A stretch of DNA of 64,000 nt from Opitutaceae bacterium. GTDB taxonomy: Bacteria > Verrucomicrobiota > Verrucomicrobiia > Opitutales > Opitutaceae. Where the stretch lies: the NCBI GenBank assembly GCA_024233285.1, contig JACKPU010000011.1, positions 1 through 64,000 of the forward strand. Direction: 5' to 3'. This document shows, piece after piece, positions 9,537-19,356 of this stretch (its first letter is position 1; the number at the start of each line of letters is the position of its first letter). A model generated the notes under the pieces. That model was given only the letters and a program-made list of their open reading frames with translations. It searched no databases and had not been told where the DNA came from. The position numbers were made by a program, and so were the translations under genes.

Positions 9537-10466
9537 ATGATGACACCAGAAGAACTCCGCCAAAAGCTAACCGGGCCGATCGTCGCGATGACGACCCACT
9601 TTACCGAGGACGACCGCGTCGATGTGGAGGCAATGCAGCGGTTGACGCAGTTTTACGTGGATCAGGGGATCAAGACGGTGATTGCCGACGGGAGCACCGG
9701 CGAGTTTGCGTCCTTGTCCGAGGCAGAACGCCGGTTGGTGATCAAGACGGTGTGTGAGACCGCGGCCGGCCGGATGACTGTGATTGCCGGCACGGCATGT
9801 CCGGGCACGAAGCTGACGATCGAGCTGACGAATTACGCCGAGGAGGTGGGGGCCGACGGGGTGATGATCACGCCACCCTACTATGGGTTTGGTGGCTTCG
9901 CGGGCCTGAAGAAGCACTATGCGGACATCGCGGCGGCGACGAAGCTGGGCATCGTCGTCTACTTCAGCGGGGCGGTGATGCACACCGTGACCAATATTCT
10001 GAACAAACCGGAGTTGATGCTGGAGTTGGTGGAAGCGGCCCAAGGTCACATCTCCGGGTTCAAGGATGCTTCGGGCAATTTCCACTTCTATCGCACCGTC
10101 TGCAAAATGCTGAAAGACAAGGTGGCGGTGATGGGCAGCAATGGCATGAGTTATTACCTCTATGCCCACCAGTTCGGCGGTCCGTGCTTCCTGACCGGAC
10201 TGGGCAACATCTGGCCGAAAGTGGAACTTGAATTCGACGCCGCTTTGCAAAGCGGCGACCACGCCAAGGCTTTGGCCATCGTGAATGAAAAGGACCTGCC
10301 TTACATCAAGGCGTGCGTGGCGACCGGCTCCTACAACGGAGCGGTCAAGGCGCTGCTCGAGGCCAACGGCCTGCCGGGCGGTCACATGCGCGGCCCCTTC
10401 CTCGATCTGACGGCCAAGCAGAAAGCCGATCTGATCGGTGCCTGTCAAAGAATTGGCCTGATGTGA
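9537..10466 (+). CDS. DapA/NanA-family aldolase (N-acetylneuraminate lyase or 2-keto-3-deoxy sugar-acid aldolase)
   Basis: 309 residues of the dihydrodipicolinate synthase superfamily. The carboxylate-binding block reads DGSTGE (residues 51-56); the Ser version is typical of N-acetylneuraminate lyases and keto-deoxy-sugar aldolases, while DHDPS enzymes usually have Thr. Tyr142 (VVYFSG) and the Schiff-base Lys176 (SGFKDASG) are in place. The reaction would be a retro-aldol release of pyruvate in the cytoplasm. Context supports two options: sialic acid lyase, with sialidase, O-acetylesterases and NagB nearby, or cleavage of the product of the dehydratase at the left edge. A lysine-biosynthesis role is less likely because no dap genes are near. 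No Shine-Dalgarno sequence is visible. Confidence 0.85.
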   Translation: MMTPEELRQKLTGPIVAMTTHFTEDDRVDVEAMQRLTQFYVDQGIKTVIADGSTGEFASLSEAERRLVIKTVCETAAGRMTVIAGTACPGTKLTIELTNYAEEVGADGVMITPPYYGFGGFAGLKKHYADIAAATKLGIVVYFSGAVMHTVTNILNKPELMLELVEAAQGHISGFKDASGNFHFYRTVCKMLKDKVAVMGSNGMSYYLYAHQFGGPCFLTGLGNIWPKVELEFDAALQSGDHAKALAIVNEKDLPYIKACVATGSYNGAVKALLEANGLPGGHMRGPFLDLTAKQKADLIGACQRIGLM

Positions 10467-10517
10467 AAATACTCTAGTTCCACCCACACCCCAAACACAT
10501 ACCCCAAGCCGTCCAAA

Positions 10518-13315
10518 ATGAAAAATACTCCTCCTGCCAAGTCATGCGTAATATCCCTGATTGCCTATGTTGCAGTGCTATGGGGGGCGGTTGACTTGCG
10601 AAGCCAGTCGAATCCTGCGGCTACCGATAAGGAAGTGATTCAACTATCACCATTCAATGTTAGATCCGAAAAAGACTATGGCTACCGTAAAACAAATGCG
10701 ACCACAGCCACCCGTATTGGGTCGGACATAATTAATACCCCACTGAACATAAATGTGGTGAGTGGTGAGCTCATTGATGACTTGTCCATACGTCAAATTG
10801 GAGAAACGATGAATTATGTCAGTGGGGCGATCACGGATAAGATCTTCCCGGACGGGAACTTCATTCGGATGCGTGGTCAACCTATCGGTGACCCGTTTCG
10901 AAATGGGTTTCGCAGACCATTATCAAACGGCACCGACAATATCGAAAGAGTTGAGGTGATCAAGGGGCCATCCACCGTGTTCTTTGGTGAAGGGAATCCG
11001 GGAGGAATCGTGAATTACATCACCAAGAAACCAGAGTTAAGAAGTGCTGCTCAAGTGGAATATTCTTTTGGCAGCTATCAATACAACAAAGCTAAGATTG
11101 ATGCTCAGGGTAAACTTGGAGACAATGCAGGGTTCCGTGTTATTTCCAGCTATGAAGATTCGAACAACTGGATGGATTTCACCTATAATCGAGTAAAATA
11201 CGTCGACGCCACTTTCCTATTCAAGCCCACCTCTGATCTAGAGGTGCTGCTGGAATATGAAATTCGTGAGCAGAAACAAAACGACGGGTTCATGAATTTG
11301 ACGTCTAATCGTCAGTATCATGCTGATTGGGAGAATCCGCCGGCGGACATCCAAAACGCAACGGGCTTAAGCGCCGCCCAGTTACGCAGTCGTTGGCTGA
11401 CAAACTCCAACAACTGGGCGCAGGATGTTGAGAAAGCACGCGGGACACGTCCCTTTAGAATCGACACCAACGTTAACGACTACACCCCCCGGGGAATACG
11501 TTTTAACAACGGCGGACCCGATTATTATCGGCAACTGGATGCCAATACTTTTAGCGCTGAAACCAAGTATCACGCTGCCGAATGGTTTGATCTACGCTAT
11601 GCCTTTAATCATGTGAAAGGGGAATACGATGAAGCTGCCGCATTTTCCCCTTTGCAATTGAATGCTGACAAAACCGTTCAATTGAATCGTCTCAGTGGAA
11701 GGCCTTACGAGATCACCGATTACACTCATCAGTTGGATCTCTACTTCAATCATACGGCAGGCTGGGGCAAGAATACCTTGCTGGTCGGCATGGAACATAA
11801 CCGCAGCAAGCAGACCAGATACATTAATCTCTATGATTATAGTGGGCTTGCACCCACCATGGACAGGAATGGGAATACACTCACAGGGATTAATATCTAC
11901 CGGTTTTGGGACTATTTGCATGATCCTATAAGATTGAGTGAAATTTGTATGCGGGTCGTAAGTGCCAGCTACGAAACCAATGATGCTACCCGGAATGCCT
12001 ATTATAACGTAAAGGAGAATTTTTTGATGGTCGTTTGCATACCATGGTAGAGGCTTCGTTACACTAGTTTGGCAACCCCGGGCGATCAATCAGGGTTGGG
12101 GCGAAAGAGTATCTCCGAAGACAGTGCCGATGTGAAAGGCGAATTTCCGCATGTCTCTTCAGGGCTGACGTTTTTTGCCAGCTACAGTGAAAATTTCATC
12201 GCGATCTTTCGTGAGATAGAGGTGCCGGGGCTACGGCCGACGAGACTAAGACCCTCCCCGCCGGAACAGGGCGTGGGATGGGACATTGGTTTCCAGACCG
12301 ATTGGATGGATAACAAACTAAGCGGAACGGTCTCTCTCTTTCAAGGGTGGATCGGAAGAACGTGTGATCAATGATGTTGAGAGGCGTGAAAGTGATCCGC
12401 GAAATCTGGACAACGATCGAATAATGACGTTTTCCGCGCGCCATCTGGACTGGAACATTGCAAGAATTGAGCCCGATTTCATCTATGCTCCGAATTCGGC
12501 GACTTTCAGTTGTACTGGCGGGCTGCGTATATGGCAGCAAGCCCCAAACAGTCAGTAACCCAACGCTCCAGGAACCTATGAACATGGCATTCTCATTGGA
12601 CCATGGGATTCGCAGTGCTCCAGGCATACTTTCAGCATTAAACTGAAATACGTTTTCGAGATGGTCCGATGAAGGGATTTAATGTGGGGAGCAACATTCA
12701 TTATAAGTGATCATGAAGCAGGTCAAAATGCCCGGTGATAAACCAACGCAGCGTCTGTAGTTGACATTCGTGGGATACAGGACTAAAATAATGGGACAGA
12801 ATAACGCCACTTCCTTGTAATATCGATAATCTCTTTGATGAAGAATATGTAGGATTTGGGAATCGGCACTACAGGAATCCCAGGAAGATAATACCGTTTA
12901 AGGGCAAATTTTAACGTATTATAATATATGTCCGGTTTGCCTCCTGGCTGCACCTGTTTCGCTTTTGAATCAATACCTTCGTTGGCGAACTTCCCAATGT
13001 CGAACATGGCGAATTTTATAGTCACGAGTCACGTACTATGGAATATAAATTTGCGCACCGTGGCGCTTTTGCGTTTTATTAGCTTCAACCTTTCGGGGAC
13101 AACTCTTCTAGCGGCCTCATACCGGGCAAACTCGTGCTTAAGAACGAAGTATTCAAACTGTGAACGTGGCGCCGCGTTCGAGGAGAATCCGGCACGATCA
13201 TGCAGATATTTCCGCTGCAGGGACGATGATTGCGATGCTGACCTGGGCGAATACTATGTAAACCGTCCCTCATTGGCAGAGTCCAACTTCTATGTGGGCG
13301 CGGGCGGCCGCTGAC
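10518..13315 (+). pseudogene. TonB-dependent outer-membrane receptor, intact to ~12.02 kb then frame-broken
   Basis: An open frame runs 10518-12050 (signal peptide, then VIQLSPFNV, the LSPF motif common in Verrucomicrobia receptors, plug-domain blocks ERVEVIKGPSTVFFGEGNPGG and YITKKP, then barrel strands). The break falls in the T-run at 12020-12025: one more T would restore ENFFDGRLHTMV. Barrel sequence continues in other frames, such as FASYSENF and GVGWDIGFQTDWMDNKLSGT at 12.17-12.35 kb, GFNVGSNIHYK near 12.67 kb, WNINLR near 13.04 kb and EYYVNRPSLAESNFYVGAG near 13.25-13.31 kb. Rejoined length would be about 930 residues, normal for the family. It should import a glycan fragment across the outer membrane. 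The gene is noticeably less GC-rich than its neighbours. Confidence 0.85.
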
Positions 13316-13329
13316 GACGCGCCCCACCG

Positions 13330-14190
13330 GATTTCCGCGCGGATCACGGCGGACGGTGGCGGGGCTTGGACGAGGCGGGATGACGTTGCAAAGTTAATCT
13401 CGATAGCAACAATGTGAAGCAGCAGAACCTGATCCGCTGCCAATGGCGACATCCTGATATTTTCACCGATAGGTTTTGCGGCGCAGGGAGCGCGGCATTG
13501 CATTTCAAGCGTTCGACGACGACGCGGAAACCTGGTGGTCAGGTGGTTAGCTGAGCTCCGCCAGCAGCACCTACATTCTGGATGCGGGCCGCATTTTTTA
13601 CCCATAGCTCCGGGCGGATCATCCTGCCGAATACTGGTCGCCGAAATCTGGACGGACAAAAAGAACGCTACGGGGCTTTTGTTTATTACTCCGACGATGA
13701 CGGGATGACCTGGCAAGAGCCAGTCACCGCCGCATCGCGATGCAAGCGTGGCGCGATGGAACCGACGATGGTGGGCACGCAGGATGGGTCGCTGCGGCCT
13801 TCCTGCGCTCGACCGTACGGTTATTTGTTCAGGGCGGCCTAAGGCGGATCGCAGCGAAACCTGGGTGAAGCCGTGCCGACGAAACCGACCTCGCCGCAGG
13901 CACGGAACCGCCTGACGCGCATCCCCGCGACCGGCGATCTGTTGTTGATCTGGTGCAACACACTGCCTTACGCGATGACGCATGGCATTCCAGGTATCAC
14001 CGCCCGCGCAACCCGCGTGGCGGCGTCTCGCAGGACGACAGCAAGACTTCCGGAAAACTCGCACGATCAGACGCTTTGAAGCCACGACAGTGATTCTGCC
14101 CCGCTTACCACAACGGTGACGAAGTCATCGTGACCTATACCATTCCTCTGACTCGGCTTCGCGTGACACGTCATTGATGTTGAAAAATTT
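13330..14190 (+). pseudogene. Sialidase-like (BNR/Asp-box) hydrolase, frame-broken
   Basis: Fragments in alternating frames line up in the order expected of an exo-sialidase-type six-bladed propeller: ISARITADGGGAWTRRDD near 13.34 kb, LANGDILIF near 13.44 kb, STYILDAGRIF near 13.57 kb, SSGRIILP, then YGAFVYYSDDDGMTWQEP at 13.67-13.72 kb (an Asp-box). Next come GAMEPTMVGTQDGSL, DRSETWVKP, LTRIPATGDLLLIW and YHNGDEVIVTY near 14.1 kb. No start codon can be fixed. At least five indels would be needed to restore it. Family members hydrolyse sialic acids, but Verrucomicrobia use this fold on other sugars too, so the substrate is inference from the neighbouring aldolase and esterases. Confidence 0.7.
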
Positions 14191-14299
14191 ATCCCGTGGA
14201 CTGGAACATGATTGCCGTGGGAGACGCCTTGATCGCCACGCTGCGGCCTTGGAATGGACATGATGGGGGCGTAAATCCGGTCACCACAGCCTCACACGA

Positions 14300-15130
14300 C
14301 TCATCCACCTGTTGTTCCGGACTCGCCAGGCGTAACCACAGGTCCCGTCCTCCGCTGAGACGACGAAACTCCTGTGGTTTTTGCTGGCTGGGTCAATCGA
14401 ATCGTGCCCCCAGTGATGAGGCGGGAGGCCGGGTGGAGAGCGGATCGGCTGGACTTCATGTGTGCAGTTTCAGTGCGCGCGCCGCGAAGCAACCGGACCG
14501 CCCAGCGACCACGCAGACAGGGGGCTGGGTGGCGCAGGGACCCCTCGCCCAAACGTACCTCGACCCGCGGCCGCATTTCGGGCCAGAGGTCAGACTCGGT
14601 CGAGCCTTGGTGCAGCGCGATCCGAACCGGGAGTGGGTGTTCATCCAGAACGGCCGCGGGGCAGCCTGGCGGTGGACTGGACTCCAGCGGGCGTTTTATC
14701 CGGGATTTTATCGCGCAGGTGCGCACCGCGCTGCGGGCAGGTTGGACGCGGACGGACAGGCGCACCGGTTGGCGGCGATGGTGTGGTGTCAGGGTGAAGC
14801 GGATGCGACCCGGCGCGAGTGGAGCCCAGGATTACGCGCAGAAACCTGCGGGCGTTGATCGATGGGCTGCGCCAGGGGAGTTTGGCCGGCTTCAGATTGC
14901 CGGTGATATCGTGCTGACCGGACGGTCGGCTGAATCCGCAGATGATCGCGCCGGAGGTGGTACGGCAGGCGGCGCAGCGCGACGCGGCGGCGCAGGATGA
15001 GCGTGTGCGGCTGGTGAAACGGATGATCTCTCGGTTTGATGGATCAAGGGTGCACCGATGCGGCGGCCCAGCTGGAGATCGGCCGGCGGGTGGCGGCAAC
15101 GTGGACTGAACTGGCGGGAAGGCGCGGTGA
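14300..15130 (+). pseudogene. Second SASA-domain esterase (sialate O-acetylesterase-like), frame-broken
   Basis: FLLAG followed by SNRAP near 14.38-14.41 kb is a broken form of the GQSN nucleophile block. HFGPEVRLGRALVQRDPNRE, VFIQNGRGAAW and RLAAMVWCQGEADATR at 14.57-14.81 kb are the conserved SASA central region, with the WxQGE motif intact. The frame then changes and QDYAQ, LRALIDGLRQG and the C-terminal QLEIGRRVAATWTELAGKAR (across breaks) end near 15.13 kb. It lies between the sialidase-like and SSS genes and probably belongs to one operon with them. The expected role is removal of O-acyl groups from a sugar. It is not a copy of the 7.5-kb esterase; the sequences differ clearly. Confidence 0.7.
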
Positions 15131-16638
15131 GTGTGGTCAAACTACCTTGTCTTGGTGGCTTTACCTGGTGGGGGTACGACCGGCGTGGGGCTGTGGGCCT
15201 CGCAGGTGAAACAGTCGACGTTGGATCAATATTTTTTTGGGCAACCGCGCGCGGTGCCATGGCTTTACAGCCCCTCAATGGCGTCGTTGCAGTCGCCACG
15301 GGCATCAGTTGCAAGAAACACCAGTCGGACTGCCGGGCCTCACCTACAAAGGGTGAGCATGAGCCCCTGCGGGCCGCTCTGCCACTGCCGCTGGCAATCG
15401 GTCTGGCGGCGTGGTTGTTCCTGCCGGTCTATTCGCGGCTGCGAATGACCTCCGGTCTATGAATATTTGGGGCTGCGGTTTGGCCAGAAAGGTGCGTTCG
15501 TTTGCGGCGTGCTGTTTCAAAGATCGAGACGGCCTTGATCACAGGCACCCGGTGATCGCGGCGCCGAGCCTGTGGTGCTCTCGGAGGTGACAGGCGTGCC
15601 CTAATCTGGCAGTGGCGATTCTGCTGGTGCTGACCTTGGTCTACACACGGCGATCAGGGGAACGAAGGCGGTGATCTGGACGGACGCCATTGCAAGTTGA
15701 TCATGTTGTCGGCGCGTGCCGGTGGTGGTGATCTATTGCATCAGCGCGCAGGCGGACGGTGAATTGATTACCTGCTGCAGAACCGCGGGCGAAAGTGAGG
15801 AAGCTTGCAGGTGTTTGACTTCTCCTGGACTTCAGGACGGAGGTGACCTTTTAGGCGGCGCTGTTCAGCATGACCTGCTGGCACGCTGGCGAACTTCAGC
15901 CAGTCAGGTGAACATCCAGCGGTTTTGACGCTTTCGAATAGGCGGGATGCCCGGAAAGCGATGATGTGGGGCGGGGTCGGCATTCTGGGGATGTGGACGG
16001 CGCTGATGTTGGTGGGTGCGGTGCTCTTTGCTTACAACGTGATGAACCCCGGCACGGTGTCGGAGGACTGATGATGACAGACCATCTTCCCGGCGTTTGT
16101 GCTTTCGGCGCTGCCGATTGGATTCAGGACTTTTAGTGCGGCTGCCTTTGCGGCCGGGATGTCGACGTTGAGTTCAATGCTGGTTCGATGGGCACGATCT
16201 CGTTGCTGGACGATAATAAACGCTGCACTATGGCGACGACGTGGAAGGCAGGTATGCGGATCCGAAGGGCAGGTGCTCACCGTTTCTGGGGGAGCTCATG
16301 TCGTTTGGCGCAGCTTCATGGTGTTGAATTACAGCTGGTGCTGACGGCGGGGATCAAATTGGCGACCGTGTGCTGATCAGCGCGATCTTCAGGATGTTTT
16401 CTGCTGGGGCTCTTCAACCGCCAGACCCAATGCCCTTAATGGCGCGGTGGCGGGGGCGCTGGCGGGGATCGTCAGTCTCGTGTTGGTCATCCTTTTGGCC
16501 GCGGAGGTGTCGTGGGCATGGTATTGCCTGATCGGCACGGCGATTACGGTGGTCACTGGTCTGGTGATGGAGTCGCCTGGGGCGGTGCCGGAAAAGCCAC
16601 TGGTCTTTGCCAGGCTGCCGAAGGCGGAGAAAGCATGA
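15131..16638 (+). pseudogene. SSS-family sodium:solute symporter, frame-broken
   Basis: Starts around GTG/TGG at 15131 with WSNYLVLVA. At 15236-15243 an extra G in the run following the T-tract splits YFFGNRAVPWLYS, the signature of SSS symporters. Later segments appear in shifting frames: FLPVYSRLRMTS and EYLGLRFGQKVRS near 15.42-15.5 kb, VIWTDA near 15.67 kb, FPAF and LPIG with AAAFAAGMSTLSSML near 16.09-16.19 kb, and an intact end from 16447 (GALAGIVSLVLVILLAAE, AWYCLIGTAITVVTGLVME). Rejoined it would be about 500 residues with 12-14 helices in the inner membrane. Sodium-driven uptake of a sugar is the family role; sialic acid is one known SSS substrate and would fit the neighbours, but this is inference. 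Confidence 0.72.
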
Positions 16639-17689
16639 TGAAAAAGCCGCTGGCTGTGCTGGTGATCGGGGCAGGCTGGATCGGGGGCCCAGCATGTGGC
16701 GGCGTTGCAGCGAACTGGCGGACACGAGTGTCGGTCTGCGATTCGCGCGCGGCGAGAGTGGCCCAGGCGGTGGCCGGTGAACTATGGAAGCTCGATGGGG
16801 TTTTGCGTCTTTGGATGAAGCGCTGACGCAAGATTGGGATGCGGCGGTGGTGGCGACGCCGGCGCCTTCGCATGTGCCGATCGGCCGGCGACTGACGGCC
16901 CGGGGAATTCCGCTGTTGGTGGAGAAACCGATCGCGCTCGGTCGGAAGAAGCGGCTGGTGTGATGGAACTGGCGCAGGCAGGCGACCCTCTGATGGTGGG
17001 TTACCTGTTCCGTTGCCATCCGGTGTTGTTGGCCCTGCGTTCGGCGCTGCACGAGGGCCGGATCGGCCGTCCCTTGCAGTTGGTGGCCCGGCGCGGGGGG
17101 CATCTGCCAGTGCGGCGGCCGGACTATGCGTCAACGTATTGTGCGGGCGGGAGACGGGGGCAGGGTGATTCAGGACATCCTCAGTCATGTTTACAATGCG
17201 GCTGAGTGGTTGGTGGGCCCGATGGACCGGCTGCAGGCGGACGCGGCGCGCCTGCGTGTGGCGGGGGTGGAAGTGGAGGACACGGTCAACGTGCTGGCCC
17301 GTCATGAAGGCGTGCTGGCCGCCTACACTGTGAACCAGCATCAATCGATGGCGGAATTCACCCTCGATGTGCACGGCGAGAACGGTTCTTTGCGGGCGGA
17401 CTTCGGGCGCAACTTCTGGGCGTTGGCACAAACGCCGGATGGAGAATGGGAGACGCACCGGTTGTCGGTTTGGACGAAGGAGGCGTGGTTTGAGCGGCAG
17501 GCGGTGACGTTTCTCAAGATGGTGGAATGGCAAACGCCACCGCCGTGTTCGCTGAAAGAAGCGGTCACGACCATGCACGCGATCCGTGCGACGCTGCGCG
17601 CGGTGGATGCCACGACCAATTGGACCCCGGTGATACCATCGCCGGGTGTGCGACGATGTTTGATCTGGCAGGGCAGACCGCCGTCGTGA
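16635..17689 (+). pseudogene. Gfo/Idh/MocA-family oxidoreductase, frame-broken
   Basis: ATG at 16635 overlaps the symporter stop (ATGA). The N-terminus reads LAVLVIGAGWIG, a Rossmann NAD(P)-binding loop, and after a frame change comes DAAVVATPAPSHV then LLVEKPIA near 16.91 kb, which is the family EKP motif. VMELAQAGDPLMVGYLFRCHPVLLAL and, after another break near 17.14 kb, GGRVIQDILSHVYNAAEWL provide the substrate domain. The last frame ends at 17689, running over the SDR start at 17656. At least three indels separate the parts. NAD-dependent oxidation or epimerisation of a sugar is expected in the cytoplasm; the substrate cannot be told. Confidence 0.75.
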
Positions 17690-18430
17690 CGGGCGGGGCG
17701 GGTTGGCTGGGGCGGCCGATGGTGGAGGTGCTGGCCGGACACGGTGCGGGTGATCATCATAGTCGCGACGCAGAAACGGCCGCCCGGTGATCGGTGAGAT
17801 GGGCGAAACCGGGTGAACGGAAGTTGCACATGTGCGCTACGATCAGGGTGACGGAGAATCAGTCCGGGCGTTGTTGTGCGATGAAGTGATGACGCGGTGC
17901 GGTGCTCCCGCACATCTTGAACAATAATGCGGCAGCGTGGCCGATGCGCGATCAGGCAGCGCCAGTGATGGAGGACTTCGCGCGGAGCATGCAGATCAAT
18001 GCCACAGGGCTGTTTGCGCTGACGCAGGTGATGGAAGCAGACGATGGCGGCCGCGGGGGCGCGGATTCGATCATCAACGTGGGTTCGAGCTTCGGCATGG
18101 TGGGACCGGATTTTCGATTTACGAAGGGCTGACCCGGCCGGCGGTTTGCCGGATTATTTTTTCCACAAAGGCGGGATGCAGCTCACCCGCCATGGCGAAG
18201 CATTGCACGGACGGCGGGGCGTGCGGGTCAGCTGCTACGCTGTCCAGTCGGTCCCGTGCGCAAAAAAGCAATCGGACGCTGGCAGCCGTTTCAACGCGCA
18301 CACCTGCTGGGCCGGATGGGACGGCCGCAAGGGACGTGCAGGGCGCAGTGTTGTTCCTGGCCTCGGCCGCGTCGGGTTTTTCATGACCGGCGCCAATCTT
18401 GTGGTGGACGGCGGTTACACGGCGATGTGA
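17656..18430 (+). pseudogene. Short-chain dehydrogenase/reductase (SDR), frame-broken
   Basis: Begins MFDLAGQTAVVTGGAGWLGRPMVEVLA, a classical SDR glycine-rich nucleotide site. NNNAAAWPM (NAG-like block) and QINATGLFALTQVM follow near 17.92-18.03 kb, then IINVGSSFGMVGPD with the catalytic Ser region, and FMTGANLVVDGGYTAM at the C-terminus in a different frame. Breaks lie near 17.79, 18.13 and 18.35 kb. The expected YxxxK is disturbed by the break around 18.12-18.17 kb (YEGLTR and TKAG in separate frames). About 255 residues if rejoined. Likely an NAD(P)-dependent step in the same sugar pathway as the oxidoreductase upstream. Confidence 0.75.
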
Positions 18431-18587
18431 TGCACGCGGAGGTGCCGCGGGGTTGGTTTGTCGAAAATCCCGTTGTCACGTTCGGGCACAGACGAATAGA
18501 AAATCAATTTCGCGGGGAGTCAGCCCGCGCATCCAATCATCATAAGGCCAAACATCCGAACAGACCCAGCAAGTTGATCTTTTAAGC

Positions 18588-19325
18588 GTGCGCCGCTTCG
18601 CGACGCTGGCCGAGATGGCCGCCGCCGCCGCCGCGGACGCGGCCCAAGTGCTGCGCGAGGCCGTCGCCAAGAACGGCGCCGCCCGCGCGATCATTGCCAC
18701 GGGCAATTCGCAGGATCTGTTTCTCGAAAAGCTCACGCAGGCACCCGATGTGCCGTGGGGGAAGGTCGCGCTGTTTCACATGGACGAGTATCTGGGCATG
18801 CCGATGACGCATCCGGCCTCGTTTCGAAAATACCTGAAGGAGCGCGTGTTTGACCGGGTGAATCCCGCCGAGGCGCATTATCTCGAAGGCGATGCCATGG
18901 AGCCGCTCGACGCGATCCGCACCTACACCGAAGATCTCGCGTCCGCGCCGATCGACTTGTGCTGTCTCGGCATCGGTGAAAACGGCCACCTCGCGTTCAA
19001 CGATCCGCCGGTCGCGGATTTTGCCGACACCGAAGCGATCAAGATCGTGAAGCTCGACGAAGGCTGCCGCCAACAGCAGGTCGGCGAGGGACATTTTCCG
19101 AATCTCGATGCCGTCCCGATGTATGCGATCACGCTGACCATCCCGACGCTGTGCAAGGTTGGCCGCATGATCGCGGTCGTGCCGGAACGCCGCAAGGCGC
19201 AGGCGGTGAAGGACTCGCTCGAAGGCCCGATCACGACGAGCTGCCCCGGCAGCTTTCTGCGCCGGCAATCGCATGCGGTGCTTTACCTCGACGGCGATTC
19301 GTCGTCGCTGCTGAAGGCCAACTGA
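18588..19325 (+). CDS. NagB-like glucosamine-6-phosphate deaminase/6-phosphogluconolactonase family protein
   Basis: 245 residues from a GTG. The frame is open a little further up, to a stop at 18543, and residues there (QQVDLLSVRRFATL) look like native protein, so the annotated start is probably too short or an upstream indel hides it. Conserved blocks are AIIATGNSQDLFLEKL, ALFHMDEYLGMP (the catalytic-loop region of NagB), LGIGENGHLAFNDPP with the catalytic His, and a C-terminal TSCPGSFLRRQSHAVLYLD. The family converts glucosamine-6-phosphate to fructose-6-phosphate and ammonia in the cytoplasm. It ends the run of genes that begins with the aldolase, and a deaminase there supports amino-sugar or sialic-acid catabolism. 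Confidence 0.85.
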   Translation: MRRFATLAEMAAAAAADAAQVLREAVAKNGAARAIIATGNSQDLFLEKLTQAPDVPWGKVALFHMDEYLGMPMTHPASFRKYLKERVFDRVNPAEAHYLEGDAMEPLDAIRTYTEDLASAPIDLCCLGIGENGHLAFNDPPVADFADTEAIKIVKLDEGCRQQQVGEGHFPNLDAVPMYAITLTIPTLCKVGRMIAVVPERRKAQAVKDSLEGPITTSCPGSFLRRQSHAVLYLDGDSSSLLKAN

Positions 19326-19356
19326 GGCGGCGAAACCTCCGCGTCGCATTCGTCCC

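Noticed and set aside
18476..18736. A minus-strand open frame reading DDWMRGLTPREIDFLFV near 18.5 kb
   Set aside because: The end looks protein-like, but most of it is antisense to the NagB-like gene and no family could be assigned.
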